Position numbers and translations under genes: made by a program. The notes under the pieces are model-generated. The model made no database searches. It saw nothing but the letters and a program-made list of their open reading frames with translations, and had not been told where the DNA came from. From contig NZ_PZYZ01000005.1 of the NCBI RefSeq assembly GCF_003047295.1, forward strand, positions 270,931 to 334,930: 64,000 bases of DNA. Direction: 5' to 3'. Source of the DNA: Nocardioides sediminis (lineage in GTDB: Bacteria > Actinomycetota > Actinomycetes > Propionibacteriales > Nocardioidaceae). Of the stretch, positions 35,511 through 45,131 are shown piece after piece; position 1 is the first letter of the stretch; each line of letters begins with the position of its first letter.

Positions 35511-36635
35511 TCACTCGTGCGGGTCGCTGACGTAGGGCCCCCGCTCGCGCAGCGCGTCGGCCGGTGCCGTGCTGGCCGTCCACAGCGACCCGTCCGCGGC
35601 CGCGTCGACGACCGACTCCGCCGCGACGATCGTCTGCTGCGTGATGTAGCCGTTGGAGGCCGCCCCGATGCCGCCGCGGGCCTCGTAGAGCACCGACGCC
35701 GAGCCGAGGAGGCCGTAGGCGTTGCGGGCGATCCCGGGGAACTCGGTGCTCGGGTAGCGCGTGATGTTGGCGTAGCCCTTGCCCTCGAGGGCGGTCACCA
35801 TCTGCGACACCGCGCGCTTGGAGTCGACGACCGTCTCGGCGAACTGCTCGGCGATCCCCAGGCGCTCGGCCTCGGCCTCGGCGTTGGGCCACATGATCGA
35901 GCCGGTGATCATCCGGCCCTCCTCGTCGACGTAGGTGCCCTGGTGGTGGAAGTCGACGACCAGCTCAGGCTGCCGCTCGTCCCACAGCAGCCGCATGGTG
36001 ATCGCCTCGGGCACGGGGTTGTCGCTGTCCTCGCCCGGTTGGTAGGGGTGGTCGTAGGCGTTGGCGGAGTAGGAGTGGTAGCGGTTGATGTCGTAGCCCC
36101 GACCCTCCTCGTAGAACTCGCAGAACGCCGCGCACTCTGTGTCGTAGTTCTGCCGCCAGGGCGTGGTGTCGCCAGAGAGGTCGGTGACGTCGGCGTCGAA
36201 GCCGTCGACGTTGACCCGCGGCACGATGGTCAGGGTGAGCGCGTCACGCACCTCCCGCGCGTGCGCCGAACCGCCGCTCAGGGACCGGACGACCTCTACC
36301 ATCGCCTCGCTGACGACGTACTCGTTGCCGTGCTGGTTGGCGATGAGCATCAGCGAGGTGGGGCCGTCGCCCAGGGTGACCACCGGGATCTCCCGGCCGG
36401 TGTTGGACGGGAGCGGTGCGGCCTCGAGGTCGAAGCGGCCCTGCGCCCGCCCGTCGATGGTCTCCAGCGTCTTCCACAGCTGGTCGTAGGAGCGGATCGC
36501 GTTGACGTTCTCCTGGCCGGGCCAGGGGCCGCCCGGCACGGTCTCCGGGTCGGCGACGGCCGGTGACCCGAGCGCGAGGCCCAGGGGCAGGAGGGCGAGG
36601 GACGCCAGGACGGCGAGTGGGCGTGAGACGGACAT
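35511..36635 (-). CDS. secreted M14 family zinc carboxypeptidase
   Basis: A 374-residue protein with a signal peptide (SRPLAVLASLALLPLGLALG, cleaved near AVA-DPE). Zinc ligands are His and Glu in NQHGNEYV and a His in VVDFHHQGT; the catalytic Glu sits in SVLYEARGG. PRVNVDGFD and DINRYHSY bind substrate carboxylate in this family. It should cut C-terminal residues from peptides outside the cell. ATG 36635 follows GGGAGG. The gene is convergent with the MFS gene. Confidence 0.92.
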   Translation of the reverse strand: MSVSRPLAVLASLALLPLGLALGSPAVADPETVPGGPWPGQENVNAIRSYDQLWKTLETIDGRAQGRFDLEAAPLPSNTGREIPVVTLGDGPTSLMLIANQHGNEYVVSEAMVEVVRSLSGGSAHAREVRDALTLTIVPRVNVDGFDADVTDLSGDTTPWRQNYDTECAAFCEFYEEGRGYDINRYHSYSANAYDHPYQPGEDSDNPVPEAITMRLLWDERQPELVVDFHHQGTYVDEEGRMITGSIMWPNAEAEAERLGIAEQFAETVVDSKRAVSQMVTALEGKGYANITRYPSTEFPGIARNAYGLLGSASVLYEARGGIGAASNGYITQQTIVAAESVVDAAADGSLWTASTAPADALRERGPYVSDPHE

Positions 36636-36731
36636 GTGGGGCCTCCCGAGATAGGTTCCCTGCATCCACCCACCGTCAAGGCGACCCTGTCAACGGATCC
36701 CCGTCGGTAACCACCCGGGACCCGAGAGAGG

Positions 36732-37766
36732 TCAGGCGCTCTCGGTCCCGTTGCGACGGAAACGCTCGTCGAACCAGCCCATCGCCGTGCCCATCCAGCC
36801 CGCGAGGTCGTGGACGAGCCGACCGAGGGTGTCGGAGGTGCGCTCGAACGCCTGGGTGTAGCTCGCTGCCGCCTCCTGCGCGGCGGCGGTCATCGAGGCG
36901 CTGTCGTCGTCCTGGCGCCGCGGGTAGGCGCCGCCGAGGATGGCCGTGTAGGCGCCGGTGTCGATCCAGCGGCGCAGCTCGGTGGCGCGGACGACGGCGA
37001 ACGGGCGGGTCTGCTGCTGCAGCAGCGAGAGCTTGATGAGCGACTCGCGGACGTCGCCGCCCTCGTCGTACTCCGCGCCCTGGGCGAGGAACGAGGTGAC
37101 GTCGAGCTCCTCGAGCGTCCCGCCGCTGGCGAGCTTCATGTGGGTGCGCAGTGCGGCCGTGGGGTCCTGGCAGGCCAGCACCCCGGCTCGGTCGGCCGAC
37201 AGCTCGGCCTTGCGCGACCACTCCAGCAGCCCGACGGTGACCATCCGGATGCCGACCGCGCCGCCGGGGATCGCGCTGAGCAGGCCGGTGAGGCCGAGCA
37301 GCCGCAGGAGCAGCGTGCGGTAGACCGCGTGTCCGCTGACGGCGTGGCCGAGCTCGTGGCCGATGACGAAGCGCAGCTCGTCGTCGTCGAGGTGGTGCAC
37401 CAGCCCGGAGGACAGCACGATGACGGGGCGGTCCATCCCGACGGTCTGCGCGGACAGCGTCGGGTCGGACGCGACGTACATCTCCGGCAGGTCGGGCGCG
37501 TCCAGGCTCACCCCGACCTCGGCGAGCAGGCGGTGCAGCCGGGTGAACTGTCGTTCGTCGACGCGCACCGCCGAGCCGAGGAGCGTGAGCCGCCAGGCCC
37601 GCTCGCGGAACACCCCCGACATCGTCTTGAGCATGACGTCGAAGCCCTTGAGCTTGCGCAGCGCCACCAGGGCGCCGCGGTCGGCCGGGTGCTCCCACGC
37701 GCGTGAGCTGATGTCGGTGAGCGCCACGCGCGCACGCGCCGGTTTCCTGTCCCCCGTGTTCGTCAT
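36732..37766 (-). CDS. M48 family metallopeptidase
   Basis: A 344-residue protein. The zinc motif HELGH is in FVIGHELGHAVSGHAVYR near residue 140, and the third ligand Glu is in SRKAELSADRAGVLA. A hydrophobic segment (LLLRLLGLTGLLSAIPGGAVG) between them forms one or two membrane helices, as in HtpX-like proteins, which degrade damaged membrane proteins. ATG 37766 is clear. It is downstream of the hutH-hutU operon but separated by 46 bases, so it could be read through from it. Confidence 0.9.
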   Translation of the reverse strand: MTNTGDRKPARARVALTDISSRAWEHPADRGALVALRKLKGFDVMLKTMSGVFRERAWRLTLLGSAVRVDERQFTRLHRLLAEVGVSLDAPDLPEMYVASDPTLSAQTVGMDRPVIVLSSGLVHHLDDDELRFVIGHELGHAVSGHAVYRTLLLRLLGLTGLLSAIPGGAVGIRMVTVGLLEWSRKAELSADRAGVLACQDPTAALRTHMKLASGGTLEELDVTSFLAQGAEYDEGGDVRESLIKLSLLQQQTRPFAVVRATELRRWIDTGAYTAILGGAYPRRQDDDSASMTAAAQEAAASYTQAFERTSDTLGRLVHDLAGWMGTAMGWFDERFRRNGTESA

Positions 37767-37812
37767 GCGGGCATCCTGACCGATGGGCGGAGCCCGCGTC
37801 AGGGCTTCCCTG

Positions 37813-39467
<1,655 letters not shown>

Positions 39468-39471
<4 letters not shown>

Positions 39472-41027
39472 GCGAGTTCTCCGATCACGGACTGGGCGGC
39501 GTCGAGCACCGCACCGGAGGCGACGAGCGAGACGGCCGTCTCGATCTCGGGTGAGAGGTGCCGGTCGGGGCCGGGGCCCTCGATGCCGGCGTCGCGCAGG
39601 AGCCGTACGACGGCGCCGGTGGCCGGCGACGGGTCGAGCTCGCGCATGTCGATGGCGCGGGCTGCGGTGAGGACCTCGACGGCGACCACGCGCGCGAGGC
39701 CGTCGACGGAGCGGCGGAGCTTGCGGGCCGCCGACCAGCCCATCGAGACGTGGTCCTCCTGCATCGCGCTGGAGGGGATCGAGTCCACGCTGGCCGGCAC
39801 CGCGAGCCGCTTGAGCTCGGACACGATGGCGGCCTGGGTGTACTGCGCGATCATGTGCCCGCTGTCCACGCCGGGGTCGCTGGCCAGGAACGGGTTGAGG
39901 CCGTGGCTGCGCGCCCGGTCGAGGAACCGGTCCGTGCGCCGCTCGCTGATCGAGGCGACGTCGGCGGCGACGATCGCGAGGAAGTCGAGCACGTAGGCGA
40001 CCGGCGCCCCGTGGAAGTTGCCGTTGGACTCCACCCGCCCCTCGTCGGCCAGCACGACCGGGTTGTCGACGGCACTGGCCAGCTCCCGGCCGGCCACGAC
40101 CGCGGCGTGCTCGACGGTGTCGCGCGCCGCGCCGTGCACCTGGGGCGAGCAGCGCAGCGAGTAGGCGTCCTGCACGCGGTTGCAGTCGCCGGTGCGGTGC
40201 GAGGCGACGATCGCCGAGTCGGCCATCAGGGCGGTGAGGTTGGCCGCCGACAGGGCCTGGCCGGGGTGCGGCCGGATGGCCTGGAGCTCGGGGGCGAAGA
40301 CCCGGTCGGTGCCGAGCTGCCCCTCCACGCTCATCGCGGCCGCGACGTCCGCGGTGCGCAGCAGCATCCGCAGGTCGGTGACGGCCATGACCAGCATGCC
40401 GAGCATGCCGTCGGTGCCGTTGATGAGGGCGAGCCCCTCCTTGGCGGCCAGCTCGACCGGCGTGAGCCCGGCCGCGGCGAGCGCCTCGCCCGCCGGCAGC
40501 AGGGTGCCCGCCGCGTCGCGGACCTCGCCCTCGCCCATCAGCGCGAGCGCGCAGTGCGACAGCGGCGCCAGGTCGCCCGAGCAGCCGAGGGAGCCATACT
40601 CGCGCACCACGGGGGTGATGCCCGCGGAGAGCAGGTCGGCCATCAGCTGCGCGGTCTCCCGGCGGATGCCCGTGTGCCCCGTCGCGAGCGTCGAGAGGCG
40701 CAGCAGCATCAGCGCGCGGACCACCTCGCGCTCGACCTCGGGGCCGGAGCCGGCCGCGTGCGAGCGCACCAGCGAGCGCTGGAGCTGGGCGCGCATGTCG
40801 GTGGGGATGTGCCGGGTGGCCAGGGCGCCGAACCCGGTGGAGATGCCGTACGCCGGGGTGGGCGCCGCGGCGAGCTCGTCGACGACCGCCCGGGCGCGGT
40901 CGATGGCCGCCAGCGCGCCGTCGCCGAGGCGGACCGGCGCACCGTGACGGGCGACCGCGACGACGTCGGTGAAGGAGACGGGTCCGACGCCGACGGTGAC
41001 GGCGGGACGGGAGGTGGTGTCGCTCAT
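39468..41027 (-). CDS. hutH: histidine ammonia-lyase
   Basis: A 519-residue lyase that removes ammonia from histidine to give urocanate. The MIO prosthetic group forms from Cys-Ser-Gly in [17 protein letters not shown] (most family members have Ala-Ser-Gly). Other blocks are [31 protein letters not shown] and [15 protein letters not shown]. The start at ATG 41027 gives [10 protein letters not shown]; a 16-base palindrome starts 55 bases upstream. First gene of the hutH-hutU operon. Confidence 0.97.
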
Positions 41028-41081
41028 GCCCTCATCCAAGCCCCGGTCGGGCCGGCAGCACAGGACCCACGACCTCGAGGC

Positions 41082-41097
41082 GTCTCGGATCCGAGAC
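41082..41097. promoter_or_regulatory. putative hut operator, copy 2
   Basis: GTCTCGGATCCGAGAC is a perfect 16-base palindrome 55 bases upstream of hutH and 84 bases upstream of the divergent LuxR gene. A copy with one change lies at 16951, at the same distance from the second hut operon. It is the most likely binding site for the hut regulator. Confidence 0.8.
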
Positions 41098-41181
41098 CGT
41101 GACCGCGCGTGCTGGCCCGGACGGTCCATGTCCCCGGAGCGGGGACGGCCCTACCGTGGTCAGCAGTGGGGAGGAGGCGAC

Positions 41182-41760
41182 GTGCCGGACATCGTGCTCT
41201 CGGACCGCGAGCAGGACCTGGTGCGTTCGCTCGTCGCCCTGGAGCCGGTGCCGGGGGCGCCGCTGTCCACGCCCGCCGTCGTGCAGCTCATCGGCCGCCT
41301 GGTCGGCTGCGACGGGGTCCGGGTGGCGGCCGCGGACCCGCCGGGGACCGACACCGCGGAGGACCTCCTCGCGCTCGACCTCCGGACCAGCCGCGGGCAC
41401 GGGGTCCGCCTGGTCCTCGTCCGCGACCGCGGTCGGTTCTCCGAGCGGGACCGCGCACTGCTGCGGATGGTCGCGCCCGCCCTCCGACGCCTCCTGTCCG
41501 GTCCGCCCGTCCCCCTGCTGCCCGCGACGCTGACCCTCAGCGAGCGGCGGGTCCTCCAGCTCCTGGCGACCGGGCTCACCAACGCCGACATCGCGGCGTA
41601 CCTCCACGTCGCACCCTCCACCGTGCGCAAGCACCTCGAGCACGCCTTCCCCAAGCTGGGGGTCACCAACCGGCTGGCGGCGGCGCGGGTCTTCGAGTCG
41701 GCCCTCGCGCCCGTGCCCGGCGCGGCCACCGGACCCGAGGCGGCCGAGACATTCGCCTGA
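41182..41760 (+). CDS. LuxR-family regulator, candidate hut regulator
   Basis: A 192-residue protein. A loosely GAF-like N-terminal region of about 110 residues is followed by a LuxR helix-turn-helix (LTLSERRVLQLLATGLTNAD and STVRKHLEHAFPKLGVTNRL). GTG 41182 follows GGGGAGGAGG. It is divergent from hutH across the palindrome at 41082, so it is a reasonable hut regulator candidate. Streptomyces uses other hut regulators, so this is not settled. It lacks a phospho-receiver domain. Confidence 0.85.
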   Translation: MPDIVLSDREQDLVRSLVALEPVPGAPLSTPAVVQLIGRLVGCDGVRVAAADPPGTDTAEDLLALDLRTSRGHGVRLVLVRDRGRFSERDRALLRMVAPALRRLLSGPPVPLLPATLTLSERRVLQLLATGLTNADIAAYLHVAPSTVRKHLEHAFPKLGVTNRLAAARVFESALAPVPGAATGPEAAETFA

Positions 41761-41827
41761 TGGCGAATGGTCCCCGGCCCGGCGGCGTTCCGAGACTGGG
41801 AGGACGACCCAGTCCTGGAGGCACCCC

Positions 41828-43069
41828 ATGCGCTCGCACCGCCGCTCACTCACCCTGCCGGCCCTCGCCCTGTGCCTCCTCGCACCGGCGCTGCTCGGCC
41901 CACCGGTCAGCGGCGCCGCCGCCCCCGCCCGCCACCGCACGGACGACGCCTCCGTGGTCCTGGCCTGGGAACGGATCGCCATGGCCACCGTCTACCCGGC
42001 CACCCCGATCCCCTCCGGGGTCCCGATCCTGGGATTCACCTCCATCGCGATGTACGACGCCGCGAAGGCATCAGCGCGCCGCTCGCACAGCTCGGAGACC
42101 GCCGCCGTCGCGACCGCCGCCCACGGCGTGCTCGCCCACTACGTCCCCACCGCGAAGGCGACGCTCGACACCCAGCTGGCGACCACGCTCGCCGGGGTGC
42201 CCGACGGTCGCGCCGAGGACAAGGGCGTCTGGCTCGGCCGGTGGGCCGCCGCACGCATGATCGAACGCCGCAAGCACGACGGGTACGGCGACCCCACGAT
42301 CCACTACACGCTCGCGGCAGGGCCGGGGATCTGGCAGCCCGCCCCACCGGCCACCGACATGCTGGTCCCCTGGCTGGGTTCGCTGGATCCCTTGGTTCTC
42401 CATCGACCCATCAGGCTGGACGGCCCGGACGAGCTCACCAGCACCGCGTACGCCCGCGACTACGAGGAGGTGCGGACGACCGGGGCCGCCACCGGCTCCG
42501 TGCGGACCGCGGAGCAGACCACCATCGCGCAGTTCTTCAACTCCAACTCCGTGACGATGGTCGTCGACGCGCTCCTGCGGCACCTCGAGAAGCAGCCCCT
42601 GCCGCTGCTGGACACGGCGCGCCTCATCGCGCGCATCCACGCCGCGCAGACCGACTCGGTGATCGAGGCGTGGCGGCTCAAGCGCGACGTCGGGTTCTGG
42701 CGACCGTCCGAGGCGATCGCCGGCGCCGCGACCGACGGCAACTCCCGCACGCAGCCGCAGGCCGGGTGGACGCCGCTCGTCGCCAACCCCAACTACTCCG
42801 ACTACGTGAGCGGCCACGCGTCCGTCACCTCTCCGGCGGTCGAGATGATCCGCCTGACCCTCGGTGAGGCCACCAGCCTCGAGCTGCGCTCGACCAACAC
42901 CCTCATCGACCCCGCCGCGAGGGTCCGGACCTACGCGGACCTCACCTCCATCGAGTACGACGCCTTCCACGCGCGTATCTGGGCCGGACTGCACTTCGCC
43001 GACGCGATGGACGACGGCTACCTCCTCGGGCACCTGACGGCTCGCAAGGTGCACCACAAGCTCCACTGA
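41828..43069 (+). CDS. secreted vanadium-dependent haloperoxidase/PAP2-type phosphatase
   Basis: A 413-residue protein with a signal peptide (LTLPALALCLLAPALLG, probable cleavage near SGAAAPA). Oxyanion-site motifs are in order: WRLKRDVGFWRPSEAI (Lys and Arg), YSDYVSGHASVTSP (Ser-Gly-His), and ARIWAGLHFADAMDDG, where Arg and His bind vanadate or phosphate. Such proteins are haloperoxidases or acid phosphatases; sequence cannot separate the two. It follows the LuxR gene by 67 bases, and the two may be linked in regulation. Confidence 0.88.
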   Translation: MRSHRRSLTLPALALCLLAPALLGPPVSGAAAPARHRTDDASVVLAWERIAMATVYPATPIPSGVPILGFTSIAMYDAAKASARRSHSSETAAVATAAHGVLAHYVPTAKATLDTQLATTLAGVPDGRAEDKGVWLGRWAAARMIERRKHDGYGDPTIHYTLAAGPGIWQPAPPATDMLVPWLGSLDPLVLHRPIRLDGPDELTSTAYARDYEEVRTTGAATGSVRTAEQTTIAQFFNSNSVTMVVDALLRHLEKQPLPLLDTARLIARIHAAQTDSVIEAWRLKRDVGFWRPSEAIAGAATDGNSRTQPQAGWTPLVANPNYSDYVSGHASVTSPAVEMIRLTLGEATSLELRSTNTLIDPAARVRTYADLTSIEYDAFHARIWAGLHFADAMDDGYLLGHLTARKVHHKLH

Positions 43070-43187
43070 CCCGGGGTCCGGCGCGCGGCCTCCCCCGCGA
43101 GGAGGTATCTCGCCGGCGAGACTCGCCCCTAGGGTGGCGGGAGGTGCGGCGCCGCCCGAGGTCGCCGTACGGGAGCAAGGAGCAACC

Positions 43188-43925
43188 GTGACCACCCAGC
43201 AGATCATCTGGACCGTCGTCTTCGTCGTGGCCGCCCTGGCCCTGATCGGGTTCATCGTCGCCTCGATGCGCAAGAAGAGCCAGCAGGAGAACCGCGCGCG
43301 TGCGGCCGAGATCCGGGAGTCGGCCGAGGCGGAGGCGGAGGTGATCCCCGACGCCCAGGCCCGCGCCCGCGAGACCGAGGCCCAGGCGGAGCAGGCCCGC
43401 CTCCAGGCCGAGCGGGCCGAGGAGCGCGCCCAGGCCGCGCGGACCGAGGCCGCCCAGCAGGAGGCCCTGCACGAGGACCAGGTCCGGGCCGCCGACCGGC
43501 TCGACCCGGACGTCGACCACAAGGCCGACGACTACACGCCGGAGGCCGTCGCCCCTGCTGCCGCGTCCACGGGCACGCACGCCGGCGAGCGCACCGAGGC
43601 CGAGACCGCTCAGCACCCGACGGCCGCCTCCACGGGCACGCACGCCGGCGAGCGCACCGAGGCCGAGACCGCCGACGTCCACCCGTCCGGCTCGACCGGC
43701 ACGACCCCCACGACCGGCTCGACCGCCGACGAGCGCTCCGGCCGCGACCCCGAGACGATCTTCGACAGCCGCGACACCGACACCAGCACCGACAGCAGCA
43801 CCAACGAGAGCGTCGACACGGCGCCGGGCACCGGCACCCACCGCGACTCCACCACGGAGCCCGACTGGACCGACCCCGACCAGCGCGGCGGCACCGGCAC
43901 CCCCGGAGGGTCCCACCGGGCCTGA
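43188..43925 (+). CDS. single-helix anchored protein with charged coiled coil and repeats
   Basis: A 245-residue hypothetical protein. Residues 5-27 form one membrane helix (IWTVVFVVAALALIGFIV), then a charged helix rich in Ala, Glu, Arg and Gln (EAQAEQARLQAERAEERAQA) likely forms a coiled coil. The C-terminal half is low-complexity Thr/Asp/Ser/Gly and contains two copies of ASTGTHAGERTEAETA. The GTG start follows AAGGAG. No enzymatic motif is seen. Confidence 0.7.
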   Translation: MTTQQIIWTVVFVVAALALIGFIVASMRKKSQQENRARAAEIRESAEAEAEVIPDAQARARETEAQAEQARLQAERAEERAQAARTEAAQQEALHEDQVRAADRLDPDVDHKADDYTPEAVAPAAASTGTHAGERTEAETAQHPTAASTGTHAGERTEAETADVHPSGSTGTTPTTGSTADERSGRDPETIFDSRDTDTSTDSSTNESVDTAPGTGTHRDSTTEPDWTDPDQRGGTGTPGGSHRA

Positions 43926-43958
43926 GCGGCAGCACCGGATCGGGCAGGATGACGCGCC

Positions 43959-44708
43959 ATGACCCAGGTCCCCGCCGCCTCCCGCGCGCTGCGGGTGCTG
44001 CGCTACCTGGCCAGCCAGCCCGATCCGGTGCCCCTGGCGAGCATCATGCGCGCGTGCGACCTGCCGCGCAGCACGGCGTACCACCTCGTCAGCACGATGA
44101 TCGACGAGGGCTTCGTCGTGCACCTGGCCGACGACCGGCGATATGGCCTCGGGGTCGCGGCCTTCGAGGTCGGCACCGGCTACGCGCGGCAGGAACCGCT
44201 CGGGCGGATCGCCCGTCGTCCGCTCGCCGCCCTGGTCGACCGGACGGGGTACGGCGGCCACCTCGCCGTCCTGCACGGTCGTGACGTCCTCTACGTGCTC
44301 GAGGAGCGGGCGCCCGGCCGGCCGCCGCTCGTCACCGACGTCGGGGTCCGACTGCCGGCCCACCTGACCGCGAGCGGCCGGGCGATCCTGATGTCGCTCC
44401 CCGCCAGCCAGGTCCGGGCGCTCTACCCCGACCGGGCCAGCTTCGTGGACCGCGTCGGCACCGGGCCGGCGTCGCCGAGCGCCCTGCGGGCAGTGCTCTC
44501 GGAGGCGCGCCAGCGCGGCCACGCCGAGGAGGACGGCGAGGTCACGCGGGGCCTGGCCAGCGTCGCCGCGGCGGTGCTCGACCACAACCGGCACCCGGTG
44601 GCAGCCGTGGCGCTGACCTTCCCCGCGGACGAGGACGTCGACCGCGAGCGGCTCGCCGGCGACGTGCGCGCGACCGCGCGGGCGCTCACCCGTCGCCTGG
44701 GCGGCTGA
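43959..44708 (+). CDS. IclR family transcriptional regulator
   Basis: A 249-residue repressor-type regulator. An N-terminal winged helix (RALRVLRYLASQPDPVPLAS and LPRSTAYHLVSTMIDEGFV) is followed by the IclR effector domain (HLTASGRAILMSLPASQVRALYP). The effector is unknown; its nearest neighbours are an anchored protein and EtfD. A perfect 15-base terminator stem follows 30 bases after the stop. Confidence 0.92.
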   Translation: MTQVPAASRALRVLRYLASQPDPVPLASIMRACDLPRSTAYHLVSTMIDEGFVVHLADDRRYGLGVAAFEVGTGYARQEPLGRIARRPLAALVDRTGYGGHLAVLHGRDVLYVLEERAPGRPPLVTDVGVRLPAHLTASGRAILMSLPASQVRALYPDRASFVDRVGTGPASPSALRAVLSEARQRGHAEEDGEVTRGLASVAAAVLDHNRHPVAAVALTFPADEDVDRERLAGDVRATARALTRRLGG

Positions 44709-44738
44709 GCCCGCCCGGAACGATCGCCCGAAATGATT

Positions 44739-44771
44739 GAACGCCGGGTGGTCGGTGACCACCCGGCGTTC
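44739..44771 (+). terminator. strong hairpin terminator
   Basis: A perfect 15-base stem (GAACGCCGGGTGGTC and complement) with a 3-base loop, just after the IclR gene. The 360 bases beyond it up to EtfD hold no convincing gene; a possible promoter is noted at 45029. Confidence 0.8.
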
Positions 44772-45028
44772 GGTGTCGGCGATCGAGATCGCACCGTGAC
44801 TGCGGAGCGGGCCCATGTTCCCGTGCCGCGGACCCCCCCGGATCCGTGGTGCTGCTCGAACGCTTCGCCTGCCTCGGCCGGCGTTCTCGATGGGTCAACT
44901 CTCGCAAGCCGGCCCCCACGGCTCTCCCACCACAGATCCACCGCTCGGTAACAACTTGTGGCGGCGGCTCCCGGCAGAGGGAAAAGGGGACCTGAGCGGG
45001 GCGGGACGCTCGCCCACGCCCTCGAAGT

Positions 45029-45044
45029 TACCGGCAGGTAGGAT
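45029..45044 (+). promoter_or_regulatory. TACCGGCAGGTA dyad and TAGGAT -10 box before EtfD
   Basis: TACC-GGCA-GGTA (45029-45040) is a small dyad that overlaps a TAGGAT -10 hexamer (45039-45044), about 88 bases upstream of the EtfD ATG. A regulator binding there would block the promoter. No -35 box is obvious. Confidence 0.4.
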
Positions 45045-45131
45045 CCTTCTCACGTCTCGACGCCCTGCCTGCGGGACGGGGCCCGGTCATATGCTCCGGG
45101 CCAGTACGCCCCTACCGAGGAGCAACCCCTG

